Assembly (NCBI GenBank): GCA_964548225.1
Contig: CAZJQP010000102.1
Span: 1 to 16,241, forward strand
Length of the DNA stretch: 16,241 bases
Direction of reading: 5' to 3'
DNA from: CALMEH01 sp964548225
GTDB taxonomy: Bacteria > Acidobacteriota > Blastocatellia > Pyrinomonadales > Pyrinomonadaceae
Shown here: piece after piece, positions 6,998-13,924 of the stretch
Position numbering within the stretch: the first letter of the stretch is position 1
How the letters are laid out: each line of letters opens with the position of its first letter
Translations under genes and position numbers: made by a program
The notes under the pieces: generated by a model
What the model was told of the DNA's origin: nothing
What the model saw: only the letters and a program-made list of their open reading frames with translations
Databases searched by the model: none

Positions 6998-7765
6998 ATG
7001 GCACACGGTCAAAGCGATACGCTAAAACAAATTCTCGTTATCATCGCCACAATCGGCACATTGGCAGTCAATTGGCTAGCCGGCATCGGAAAAATCGGAA
7101 ATGTTATGCCAAAAGAAATTTCCGATAAATATTTTAATTCCGTTACTCCGGCAGGTTACGCATTTTCGATCTGGGGCTTGATTTACTTGGGTTTAATTGC
7201 CTTCAGCATTTATCAGGCTCTGCCTTCAAAAGCGGAAAGATTTCGCAATTTGCGCTCGGTTTATATTTTAAGCTGCGTAGCAAATTGCGCGTGGATTTAC
7301 GTTTTTCATTACGAAATGTTGGCGGTTTCCCTACTTGTAATTTTCGTTCTTCTTATGTTGTTGGCAATTATCAATCTGAATACGAGAAATTTACAATCAA
7401 CTGCTGAAACGCTTTTAGTTTCAACGCCTTTCGCGCTTTATTTTGGCTGGGTTACGGCGGCAACTATCGTCAATGCCACAATTGCGCTAATCTTTCTTGG
7501 CGTAAAAACTTCGGAAACAACCACTACGATTTTAGCGTGTGTTCTAATTGCAATCGCCGCAATTTTAGCCGCAGTCATTCGCCCGATTCTTTCAAATTCC
7601 GCCTATCCGATGGCAATCGCTTGGGCATTAACCGCAATCGGCGTTCAGCAGAGCGGCAAAACAGCAATCGTTATTTTCTCAGCTTTCGGCACAATCGCTG
7701 CACTTTTGGCAGCACTTTCTTTTGTCTTAAAAAAGTCGCCAACGGCGACAAACAATATAGCCTAG
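6998..7765 (+). CDS. TspO/MBR-like tryptophan-rich sensory membrane protein, long form
   Basis: The product of 255 residues is almost wholly hydrophobic, with about eight membrane segments. The stretch PAGYAFSIWGLIYLGLIAFSIYQ (51-73) is characteristic of the TspO/MBR relatives, which bind tetrapyrroles or lipophilic ligands in the membrane, and further matching patterns (NCAWIYVFH, FALYFGWVTAATIVN) support this. Classical TspO has five helices and about 160 residues, so this belongs to a longer subgroup whose function is not established. No Shine-Dalgarno is visible before the ATG; TATTAA lies only 10 nt upstream, so a leaderless transcript is possible. The last codons (about ATNNIA and the TAG stop) lie inside the inverted repeat that starts at 7747, so the present C-terminus was probably created by that element. 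Confidence 0.82.
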   Translation: MAHGQSDTLKQILVIIATIGTLAVNWLAGIGKIGNVMPKEISDKYFNSVTPAGYAFSIWGLIYLGLIAFSIYQALPSKAERFRNLRSVYILSCVANCAWIYVFHYEMLAVSLLVIFVLLMLLAIINLNTRNLQSTAETLLVSTPFALYFGWVTAATIVNATIALIFLGVKTSETTTTILACVLIAIAAILAAVIRPILSNSAYPMAIAWALTAIGVQQSGKTAIVIFSAFGTIAALLAALSFVLKKSPTATNNIA

Positions 7766-7920
7766 CGAGAATCGCTAGGTTTGCGATAATCAAGATTTCT
7801 GTCGCTGAAGGCGACGAACAAATTAAGCGCAAAATTGTTGCTCACTTTCAGCGAGCGTTTTTCTTTTCGCTTTTTCCTAGCGATTCTCGCTAGGCTATAT
7901 TGTTTGTCATCTTCGATGAC
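7735..7920. repeat. REPIN-like inverted-repeat element with terminal hairpins
   Basis: Arms 7747-7779 and 7876-7908 are exactly complementary over 33 bp. Each arm contains its own dyad, CCTAGCGA-GAA-TCGCTAGG. Both outer edges overlap a small hairpin with a 6-bp stem and 3-nt loop but different bases: GTCGCC-AAC-GGCGAC (7735-7749) and GTCATC-TTC-GATGAC (7906-7920). Inside is GTCGC-TGAAG-GCGAC (7801-7815) and a TCGCTGAA/TTCAGCGA pair (7802-7809, 7847-7854). It overlaps the TspO-like stop codon and ends 14 nt before the aroDE start. Confidence 0.88.
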
Positions 7921-7934
7921 CTTAATTTCAAAAA

Positions 7935-9566
7935 ATGAACAACGGAAAAATCTGCATCTCAATCTGCGCTGGAACTGCCAAAGACTTATTCGCACAAATC
8001 AAACGCGCCGAAGATTTGGCGGACGTTATCGAGATTCGTTTTGATTGTTTGCGCCCAAATGAGATTGATAACTTTTATTCAAAATTTGGTGAGCTATGGA
8101 AAATGCATGAAAAAATTCCGCTTATATCAACTTTCCGCACGAAAGAACAAGGCGGATTTCGTGAACTAACTCAAAAAGAGCGAGATGATTTTTGGAATAG
8201 CGGTAATGAAATCGGTTGGGCAGACTGCGAAGAAGATATTTTTGAAGATTCTTGGTATTGGCTTTGGGAAAAAAGAATTTGCTCATATCACGATTTTAAC
8301 GGTCTTCCGCACAATTTATTTGAGATTTATGAAAGAGTTAAAGCAACCGATGCAGACATTGTGAAAATTGCTGTTCAAACAAACGACATCACGGACACAA
8401 TTCCGCTTTGGAAACTGCTTGAAAAAGCACTAATCGAAAAGGAAAAATCAAAATCTCGGAAGCCAAAGAAATTTAATTACAGTTTGAAACTGAGATTTTT
8501 AAATTTCCTGTCAGGAGATAAACTAAAACTTCAAAAGTATATGCNNNNNNNNNNGCCGAATTTAGTTCAAGAAATCATCCCAATCGCAATGGGCGAAGCG
8601 GGAAAATGGACGCGGATTTTGGGACTTGCAAACGGCGCGTTTATGACTTACGCCGCGCTCGATTCGGGCAAGGAAACCGCGCCCGGGCAGATTTCGGTTG
8701 CAGATTTGATTGAAGTTTATCGCGTCAAAGAATTGGACGAAACGACCGAAATTTACGGCATTTTGGGAAGCAACACGAGCGTTTCGATGTCGCCGTATAT
8801 TCACAACGCGGCGTTTAAGTTTCACAATTTGAACGCCGTTTTCGTGCCGCTTCAAACGTATAATTTGGACGAATTTATGCGCCGAATGGTCAAAGCCGGA
8901 ACACGCGAAATCGAACTCAATTTCAAAGGTTTTTCCGTAACGATTCCGCATAAACAGACGATTATCAAACATCTCGATTATTTGGATGAAACCGCAAAAA
9001 AAATCGGCGCGGTCAACACCGTCAAAATCATTGACGGCAAACTTCACGGCTACAACACGGACACAAAAGGTTTTATCGAACCGCTTCTGAATTCTTACGG
9101 CGATGTCCAAAACGCTAAAGTTGCGGTCTTAGGCGCAGGCGGCGCGGCTCGCGCTTGTATTTACGCGCTTCAATCGGCGGGAGCAAACGTAACAATTTTC
9201 GCCAGAGATTTGGCAAAAGCCAAATCTCTGGCTGAAAATTTTGATGTTGAATTAAAAGAATTGACGAAAACCGACTTTAAAGATTTTGACATTTTAGTCA
9301 ATGCTACGCCGCTCGGAATGAAAGGCAAAGCCGAAGGCGAAACGCCCGTTTTCGCCGAACAATTAAAAGGTTTGCATCTTGTTTATGATTTAGTCTATGT
9401 GCCGTTTCAAACGCGCCTGACGAAAGAAGCTGACAAAGCAGAAATCCCAAAAATCGGCGGAATGGCAATGCTCATCGCGCAAGCTATGGAACAGCAGAAA
9501 ATCTGGACAGGTTTGGACGCGCCGATGAAGGAAATGAGCGCGGAAGTTTTGAAAAGATTAAGGTAA
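7935..9566 (+). CDS. aroDE: Bifunctional 3-dehydroquinate dehydratase / shikimate dehydrogenase (AroD-AroE fusion), with assembly gap
   Basis: The 543-residue fusion would perform steps three and four of the shikimate pathway: 3-dehydroquinate to 3-dehydroshikimate to shikimate, with NADPH. The type I dehydratase half (about 1-265) keeps E33-x-R35-x-D37, R68 in TFRTKEQGG, catalytic H119 in CSYHDF, Schiff-base K144 in DIVKIAVQ, R227 in MGEAGKWTRILG and TYAAL plus APGQIS. The dehydrogenase half (about 272-543) has SVSMSPYIHN, catalytic K340 in VTIPHK, N361, D376 in YNTDTKGF, the GAGGAA nucleotide loop (400-405), VNATPLGM and GGMAMLIAQAMEQ. Ten N lie at 8545-8554. Residues about 168-209 around them form a basic, non-conserved insertion longer than usual between the AroD strands, so the true sequence here is uncertain although the frame is kept. 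No Shine-Dalgarno is visible. It begins the operon ending at 11431. Confidence 0.93.
   Translation: MNNGKICISICAGTAKDLFAQIKRAEDLADVIEIRFDCLRPNEIDNFYSKFGELWKMHEKIPLISTFRTKEQGGFRELTQKERDDFWNSGNEIGWADCEEDIFEDSWYWLWEKRICSYHDFNGLPHNLFEIYERVKATDADIVKIAVQTNDITDTIPLWKLLEKALIEKEKSKSRKPKKFNYSLKLRFLNFLSGDKLKLQKYMXXXXPNLVQEIIPIAMGEAGKWTRILGLANGAFMTYAALDSGKETAPGQISVADLIEVYRVKELDETTEIYGILGSNTSVSMSPYIHNAAFKFHNLNAVFVPLQTYNLDEFMRRMVKAGTREIELNFKGFSVTIPHKQTIIKHLDYLDETAKKIGAVNTVKIIDGKLHGYNTDTKGFIEPLLNSYGDVQNAKVAVLGAGGAARACIYALQSAGANVTIFARDLAKAKSLAENFDVELKELTKTDFKDFDILVNATPLGMKGKAEGETPVFAEQLKGLHLVYDLVYVPFQTRLTKEADKAEIPKIGGMAMLIAQAMEQQKIWTGLDAPMKEMSAEVLKRLR
8545..8554. other. Assembly gap (10 N) inside aroDE
   Basis: Ten undetermined bases interrupt the AroD half. 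Ten is a common placeholder size, so the real missing length may differ. The sequence before the gap is visibly more AT-rich than the sequence after it, which leaves room for a join between two strain variants. Confidence 0.97.
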
Positions 9567-9569
9567 ATT

Positions 9570-10103
9570 ATGAGTTACAATTTTGAGCCTTTGGTGAAAG
9601 CTCTTCATTTGGCTGATCAAAACTTCAAAACGGTTCGGAAAAAATTCGGTGTTGGTTTTAGAAAAATAGAGCCAAAAGAAATAACTGAAGCTAGAAGAGT
9701 TTTTTTGCAGACGTTAGAAAAGTTATTTGATGAATTAGAAAAATACGACAGAGATTTTGCGACGGGTGATTCGGATGCGATAGATTCAATCATCAATTTT
9801 CTTGAAGTTGATATTCCTGCCTTTCGTTGCGGTTATGCGAAAGAAAAGTATTTTCGCAAACTAAAATCGCTTCCGCTCAACGAAGCTCAAACAGAAAGAC
9901 TTCTTAACTTGGCTTTCAATCTTTGCACAAGCAACAACTATCGGCGCGAATTTCGGGACTTAAGAAGATTGATGATAAAGATTGCCGATGCGGATTTTAT
10001 TGAAAGACTGAAACCGTTGGCTAAAGAATCTGACGACATCGTTAAATTTAAAGTTAAAATGATGTCGGAAACGATTTTGCAAAATCGCCAAGATTTAAAA
10101 TGA
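9570..10103 (+). CDS. Helical protein of unknown function in the aroDE-thiF operon
   Basis: The 177-residue product is charged (many Lys, Glu, Arg, Asp) and predicted by eye to be almost all alpha-helical, with no signal peptide, membrane helix or known motif. Runs such as ETLEKLFDELEKYDRDF-like and LNLAFNLCTSNNYRREFRDLRRLM suggest a helical-repeat or HEAT-like bundle; its C-terminus (FIERLKPLAKESDDIVKFKVKMM) resembles a helical repeat too. It starts 3 bp after the aroDE stop and overlaps the ThiF-like gene by ATGA, so translation is coupled to both. The close coupling suggests it works with, or is modified through, the E1-like enzyme, but that is inference only. Confidence 0.8.
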   Translation: MSYNFEPLVKALHLADQNFKTVRKKFGVGFRKIEPKEITEARRVFLQTLEKLFDELEKYDRDFATGDSDAIDSIINFLEVDIPAFRCGYAKEKYFRKLKSLPLNEAQTERLLNLAFNLCTSNNYRREFRDLRRLMIKIADADFIERLKPLAKESDDIVKFKVKMMSETILQNRQDLK

Positions 10104-11116
10104 ACGAAAGATACAGCCGCCAAATTTTATTCAAACAAATCGGCGCGGACGGACAGAAAAAACTTTTAGATTCGCGTGTTCTGCTTGTCGGTTGCGGCGC
10201 GTTGGGTGCGGCGCACGCGGAAGTTTTGGCGCGTGCCGGAGTTGGATATTTGCGGCTGGTTGACAGAGATTTTGTCGAATTTACGAATTTGCAGAGGCAA
10301 ACTCTTTATTCTGAACCGGACGCGAAAGAAAGATTGCCGAAAGCGGTTGCGGCGAAAAATCGTTTGGCGGAAATCAATTCAGAGATTGAAATTGACGCAA
10401 TTATCGCCGACGTAAATCATTCAAACATTGAAAGTTTTGTGAAAGACGTTGATTTGGTTCTCGACGGCACGGACAATTTTCAGATTCGATATTTGCTCAA
10501 TGATGCTTGCGTAAAATTAAACAAAACTTGGATTTACGGCGCGGCGGTTTCGTCTTACGGAACGACGATGACGATTTTTCCGAATGAAACGCCGTGTCTG
10601 CGTTGTATTTTTGAAGAAATGCCGTCAGCCGGAAGTGCGCCGACGTGCGACACGGCGGGCGTGATTCAGCCGATAATTTCAAGCATTTCGGCGATTCAAA
10701 CGACTGAAGCGTTAAAAATTTTGACGGGAAATTTTGATGATTTGCACAAATCTCTGATTCAAATTGACATTTGGAACAACGATTGGCGCAAGATAAAGCT
10801 CGGCAAGCGAAACGAAGATTGTCCGACTTGTGCGAAGCGGAATTTTGAGTTTCTCGATGCAGAAGAAACTGAATTTTCCGCCGTTCTATGCGGACGAAAC
10901 GCCGTGCAAATCGCGCCGCGAAAGACAAATTTAGATTTAGAACATCTCGCCGAAACCTTAAAAAATTTGGGCGAAATCAAACTCAACGAATATCTTTTGC
11001 GTCTGAAGATAGAAGATTATGAACTAACCGTTTTCCGCGACGGACGCGCCATCATTCGCGGAACTGATGATGTTTCGATGGCGCGTTCAATTTATGCGAA
11101 ATATGTAGGAATTTGA
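10100..11116 (+). CDS. ThiF/MoeB/HesA-family E1-like adenylyltransferase
   Basis: The 338-residue protein should adenylate the C-terminal glycine of a ubiquitin-like sulfur carrier (MoaD or ThiS type) or a related substrate using ATP. It begins with the family signature RYSRQILFKQIG, followed by the ATP loop GCGALG (31-36), the NLQRQTLY segment with R66, D125 in DGTDNFQIRYLLND, and a CLRC/CPTC zinc site (C166, C169, C241, C244). C183 in PTCDTAGV is a possible acceptor cysteine. Residues about 255-338 form an extra C-terminal domain (NEYLLRLKIEDYELTVFRDGRAIIRGT, SIYAKYVG) seen in some MoeB/ThiF proteins instead of a rhodanese. No sulfur carrier or molybdopterin gene is adjacent, so MoeB versus ThiF cannot be decided. 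Start overlaps the previous stop by 4 bp. Confidence 0.92.
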   Translation: MNERYSRQILFKQIGADGQKKLLDSRVLLVGCGALGAAHAEVLARAGVGYLRLVDRDFVEFTNLQRQTLYSEPDAKERLPKAVAAKNRLAEINSEIEIDAIIADVNHSNIESFVKDVDLVLDGTDNFQIRYLLNDACVKLNKTWIYGAAVSSYGTTMTIFPNETPCLRCIFEEMPSAGSAPTCDTAGVIQPIISSISAIQTTEALKILTGNFDDLHKSLIQIDIWNNDWRKIKLGKRNEDCPTCAKRNFEFLDAEETEFSAVLCGRNAVQIAPRKTNLDLEHLAETLKNLGEIKLNEYLLRLKIEDYELTVFRDGRAIIRGTDDVSMARSIYAKYVGI

Positions 11117-11119
11117 ATT

Positions 11120-11431
11120 ATGAAAGAACCTTGTAAACATTGCGGAGAATTTATTCCCGAATTTGATAAATTAACTGACAAAAAGGAAAAAATTGTTCGA
11201 CAAACCTATCGTGAAATCGGACCTATTTCAGCTATTCATAAGTTAAGAGAGTTTACCAATGCAGGATTGAGAGATGCAAAAATTTGGGTTGACCATTGCG
11301 GAGAATATGTTCACGGAAAAACCAAACCTTGTCCGTATTGTGGAGAATTCCTAAGAACTGAAAAAGCTAAACAATGCCGTTTTTGCTTGCGCGATTGGCA
11401 CGATGAGAACGAATTAAAATTCTTGAGATAA
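11120..11431 (+). CDS. Small zinc-ribbon protein with L7/L12 C-terminal-like segment
   Basis: The 103-residue product has several putative metal-binding pairs: C5-x2-C8, H59-C60, C71-x2-C74 and C86-x2-C89. The phrase CGEF/CGEY/CGEF recurs at residues 8, 60 and 74, hinting at internal duplication of a zinc knuckle. Between the first and second pairs lies ISAIHKLREFTNAGLRDAKIWVDH (about 36-59), which resembles the helix-turn of the ribosomal L7/L12 C-terminal domain (consensus like IKxVRexTglGLkEAKdlVe). It starts 3 bp after the ThiF-like stop and is the last gene of the operon. There is no signal peptide. The function is unknown; possibilities are a nucleic-acid or protein-binding zinc ribbon or a substrate of the E1-like enzyme. 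Confidence 0.82.
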   Translation: MKEPCKHCGEFIPEFDKLTDKKEKIVRQTYREIGPISAIHKLREFTNAGLRDAKIWVDHCGEYVHGKTKPCPYCGEFLRTEKAKQCRFCLRDWHDENELKFLR

Positions 11432-11466
11432 AAGCAAATCGCGCAAATCAGTTTCGGAAAATGATT

Positions 11467-11760
11467 TTAGGCGGCTTTTAATTCTGGAAGTTTTGAATTC
11501 GCCGCAAAAATTATCGGCAAATCAATTTTAGAACCGTCGTGAATTTTTCTGATTATATTTACTATTCGGCGGCTGTCTTTTGGGATGGTATTTCTCATCA
11601 GAAAAAATTCATCGGAAAAATTAACGCCGAAAATGGGCGTTTCCATCGAAATACGGGCAATAATCTCTTTTTTTTGACCGTTCAATTCAAACGTCAAAAG
11701 ATATTGATTTGCCTCTTTTTTTGAAATTCCAATTAAACTGAAATTATGAAATTTTGCCAT
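11467..11760 (-). CDS. Unknown 97-residue protein, partner of the papain-like gene
   Basis: The product is a small soluble protein with alternating hydrophobic residues suggesting beta-strands (FHNFSLIGISKKEANQYLLTF, KEIIARISMETPIFGVNF) and a basic helix near residues 60-75 (KDSRRIVNIIRKIHDG). It has no cysteine, signal peptide or membrane helix and I do not recognise a family. Its ATG at 11760 overlaps the upstream papain/C39-like gene by 17 bp, so the two are co-translated; an inhibitor or immunity role for the upstream protein is possible but unproven. It is convergent with the zinc-ribbon gene, with 35 bp between the stops. Confidence 0.75.
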   Translation of the reverse strand: MAKFHNFSLIGISKKEANQYLLTFELNGQKKEIIARISMETPIFGVNFSDEFFLMRNTIPKDSRRIVNIIRKIHDGSKIDLPIIFAANSKLPELKAA

Positions 11761-12232
11761 AAAAAATCACCTCTCCGCCCCAATGATTCAAAAAATCAGA
11801 TTCGGTCATTTTGTAAGAAGTTTGGTCAAACGGATCTTTGATTTTCATCAAATCGTCCGATGTTTTTCCTTCGATAAAAACGGCGTGTCCCATTGTAAAA
11901 GGCTCACGCAAAATTACAGCCCAATTTATTTGTCCGAGTAAAATTTTCAAACCTGCTTCATCGGTTGCCGTTCCGTGCCAACGCTTGTTTTTGTTCGGCA
12001 AATCAATTTGATTCATAAATTTCGCCAAACTTTCGAGCGTTGTCGATTCTCCGATTATATCACGAATTTCAGCTTGCGAAATAGAAATCCCGCGATTTTT
12101 CAGAAGCATTTCGCCGACTGCCGAAACGCACGAAAGTCCGCTCGTTTGTTTGGTAATTGAAGCATCAAATTTCTCATCAAATCTTCGCCAATTTCCGCCC
12201 GCGCCGCTTTTCATCGTTTGGGATTGTAACAT
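11744..12232 (-). CDS. Papain/C39-fold cysteine peptidase-like protein
   Basis: The frame encodes 162 residues from the ATG at 12232; an alternative ATG at 12214 would give 156. With the longer start, the likely catalytic triad is C35 (SGLSCVSAVGEML), H116 (MGHAVFIEG) and D133 (IKDPFD), the order and spacing of peptidase C39-like and papain-fold enzymes. The opening SGAGGNWRRFDEKF and a C-terminal LNHWGGEVIFYGK are reminiscent of papain-fold toxin modules of polymorphic toxins, but here the domain stands alone, without a signal or transporter. The same frame stays open to 12787, but that part lies antisense to the NADH dehydrogenase gene and is not coding. Neither ATG has a clear ribosome-binding site. 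The gene is divergent from the dehydrogenase and overlaps the small downstream gene. Confidence 0.75.
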   Translation of the reverse strand: MLQSQTMKSGAGGNWRRFDEKFDASITKQTSGLSCVSAVGEMLLKNRGISISQAEIRDIIGESTTLESLAKFMNQIDLPNKNKRWHGTATDEAGLKILLGQINWAVILREPFTMGHAVFIEGKTSDDLMKIKDPFDQTSYKMTESDFLNHWGGEVIFYGKIS

Positions 12233-12316
12233 AAATTGCCGAGTGTTTATGAAATCGTTTTCAATTATGAGATACTTTTCACAAGCGTTTTGCGCGTTCT
12301 TTAGTGGAGAAAATCT

Positions 12317-13651
12317 ATGAAAGACAAACCAAAAGTTGTGATTATCGGCGGCGGATTCGGCGGGCTTCAGGCGGCGAAAGATTTGGCGAATGAAGCAGTT
12401 GATGTAACTTTGATTGATAAAAAAAATCATCATACTTTTCAGCCGCTTCTTTACCAAGTTGCGACGGCTGTGTTGTCGCCGGGCGAGATTGCTTCGCCGA
12501 TTCGACGGATTTTGCATAAGGCGAAAAACGTGCAGGTGATTTTGGGCGAAGCCGTCGGGTTTGATTTGGAGAAACGCACCGTAAAACTCGCGGACGATTC
12601 GCAAATCGAGTTTGATTATTTGATTGTCGCGGCTGGTGCGCGGCATTCGTATTTCGGACACGACGATTGGGAAACTTTTGCGCCCGGACTGAAAACCGTC
12701 GAAGACGCTTTGGAAATTCGTCGGCGCGTCTTGCTGGCGTTTGAGCTTGCCGAGCGCGAGGCTTATCTGACGGGCGTGAAAAAACATTTGAATTTTGTGG
12801 TTGTCGGCGCGGGCGCAACCGGCGTTGAGATGGCGGGTGCGATTGCCGGAATTGCGCGGCAGGCTTTGTCGAATGATTTTAGTTTGATTGATACGCGGCG
12901 TGCGCTCGTGATGCTTTTTGAAGGCGGCGACCGCGTTTTGAATGCGTTTTCGCCCGAACTTTCTGAACGCGCAAAAAAAGATTTGGAAGATTTGGGCGTT
13001 GAAGTTTATCTCAACAGTTTTGTTACGGAAGTCGAAGCCGGGCGCGTAAAAGTTGGTGAAAAATGGATAAATTGCGATGTTGTCGTGTGGGCGACGGGCG
13101 TGGCGGCTTCAAATTTGGGCAAACAACTCGGCGCGGAAACCGACAAAGCCGGACGGGTTTTCGTGCAAAAAGATTTGAGCATTCCGAACGATAAAAACAT
13201 CTTCGTCATCGGCGATATGGTCAATCTCACGCAGGAAAACGGAAACATTGTTCCCGGCGTTGCGCCTGCCGCGATTCAGATGGCGCAAACTGCAACTGAA
13301 AATATTTTGAATGATTTGAAAAACAAACCGCGCAAAGATTTTAAGTATTGGGACAAAGGTTCGATGGCGACAATCGGGCGCAGTCGGGCGATTGCCGAAG
13401 CTGGAAAACTCAAACTTACAGGCTTTATTGCGTGGCTCGCGTGGCTTTTTGTTCACGTTATTTCGCTTATCGGTTTCAAAAATCGTTTGTATGTCTTAAG
13501 CGAATGGTTTTGGGCTTATCTGACACGCGAGAGAAGTGCGCGTTTGATTACGGGCGACGCGGAAGAATTGCGCGATGCGTTAAAATTTTTAGAAGCCAAT
13601 CAGCAAGCGGTAATTCCGCAAAAGACGAAAAGAAAAATGGCAAAACGATAG
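12317..13651 (+). CDS. ndh: Type II NADH:quinone oxidoreductase (NDH-2)
   Basis: The 444-residue flavoprotein passes electrons from NADH to membrane quinone without pumping protons. FAD binding is shown by VVIIGGGFGGLQAAK (7-21) and FVIGDM (296-301, D300). The NADH loop is VVVGAGATGVEMAG (161-174). HHTFQPLLYQVATAVLSPGEIA (38-59) and VAPAAIQMAQ (315-324) are typical of NDH-2, the latter contributing to the quinone/flavin site. YWDKGSMATIGRSRAIA (344-360) and a hydrophobic, amphipathic C-terminal stretch (about 368-402, with WLAWLFVHVISLIGF and LYVLSEWFWAYL) dock it to the inner face of the membrane. GGAGA (12306-12310) stands 6 nt before the ATG. The length is normal for the family. It appears to be monocistronic. 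Confidence 0.95.
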   Translation: MKDKPKVVIIGGGFGGLQAAKDLANEAVDVTLIDKKNHHTFQPLLYQVATAVLSPGEIASPIRRILHKAKNVQVILGEAVGFDLEKRTVKLADDSQIEFDYLIVAAGARHSYFGHDDWETFAPGLKTVEDALEIRRRVLLAFELAEREAYLTGVKKHLNFVVVGAGATGVEMAGAIAGIARQALSNDFSLIDTRRALVMLFEGGDRVLNAFSPELSERAKKDLEDLGVEVYLNSFVTEVEAGRVKVGEKWINCDVVVWATGVAASNLGKQLGAETDKAGRVFVQKDLSIPNDKNIFVIGDMVNLTQENGNIVPGVAPAAIQMAQTATENILNDLKNKPRKDFKYWDKGSMATIGRSRAIAEAGKLKLTGFIAWLAWLFVHVISLIGFKNRLYVLSEWFWAYLTRERSARLITGDAEELRDALKFLEANQQAVIPQKTKRKMAKR

Positions 13652-13669
13652 GCATTGAAGGTTAGTTTT

Positions 13670-13842
13670 ATGAATTGCCGTCCGTTTATTTTCTGTTCAA
13701 AGTAAATCTAATAAAAAGATTATCGGGCATAGCTCGAATTTTTGAGCGATGTGCGGAAGATCAAAGACCTTCCGCACATCTGTCGGGAGAGCCGCGAAGG
13801 TTAGATTTCCTTTGAACAGAAAATAAACGGACGGCAATTCAT
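13670..13842. repeat. MITE-like inverted-repeat element with nested hairpin
   Basis: Arms 13670-13711 and 13801-13842 pair over 42 bp with one mismatch; the outer 33 bp are perfect (starting ATGAATTGCCGTCCG). The interior carries a strong second hairpin, GATGTGCGGAAG (13747-13758 region) with CTTCCGCACATC, and a weaker GCTC/GAGC dyad. GAAGGTTAG occurs both just outside the left arm (near 13657) and just inside the right arm (near 13796). It lies between the NDH-2 stop and the propeller gene and encodes no protein. Confidence 0.88.
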
Positions 13843-13924
13843 TTTTTTGAAGCCTCAAAATTTTCCGAATTTTCTTTTTGGCGTTTTTTCGTGTATTTTT
13901 GTCTTTAGATTAAATTGTAATCAA

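Noticed and set aside
7762..7995. 77-residue minus-strand frame across the inverted repeat
   Set aside because: Its peptide DKQYSLARIAR repeats in the opposite frame simply because the DNA is palindromic; it is not a gene.
8562..9110. 182-residue minus-strand open frame
   Set aside because: It is antisense to the AroD/AroE core motifs and its composition (Arg, Phe, His-rich) is that of a shadow frame.
12233..12787. N-terminal extension of the papain-like frame
   Set aside because: It lies opposite the NADH dehydrogenase start and FAD-binding region; the translation is low-quality and the credible domain begins near 12232.
13847..13924. TTG start giving 26 extra residues on the propeller protein
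   Set aside because: It would place extra sequence before a perfect signal peptide that begins with the ATG at 13925.
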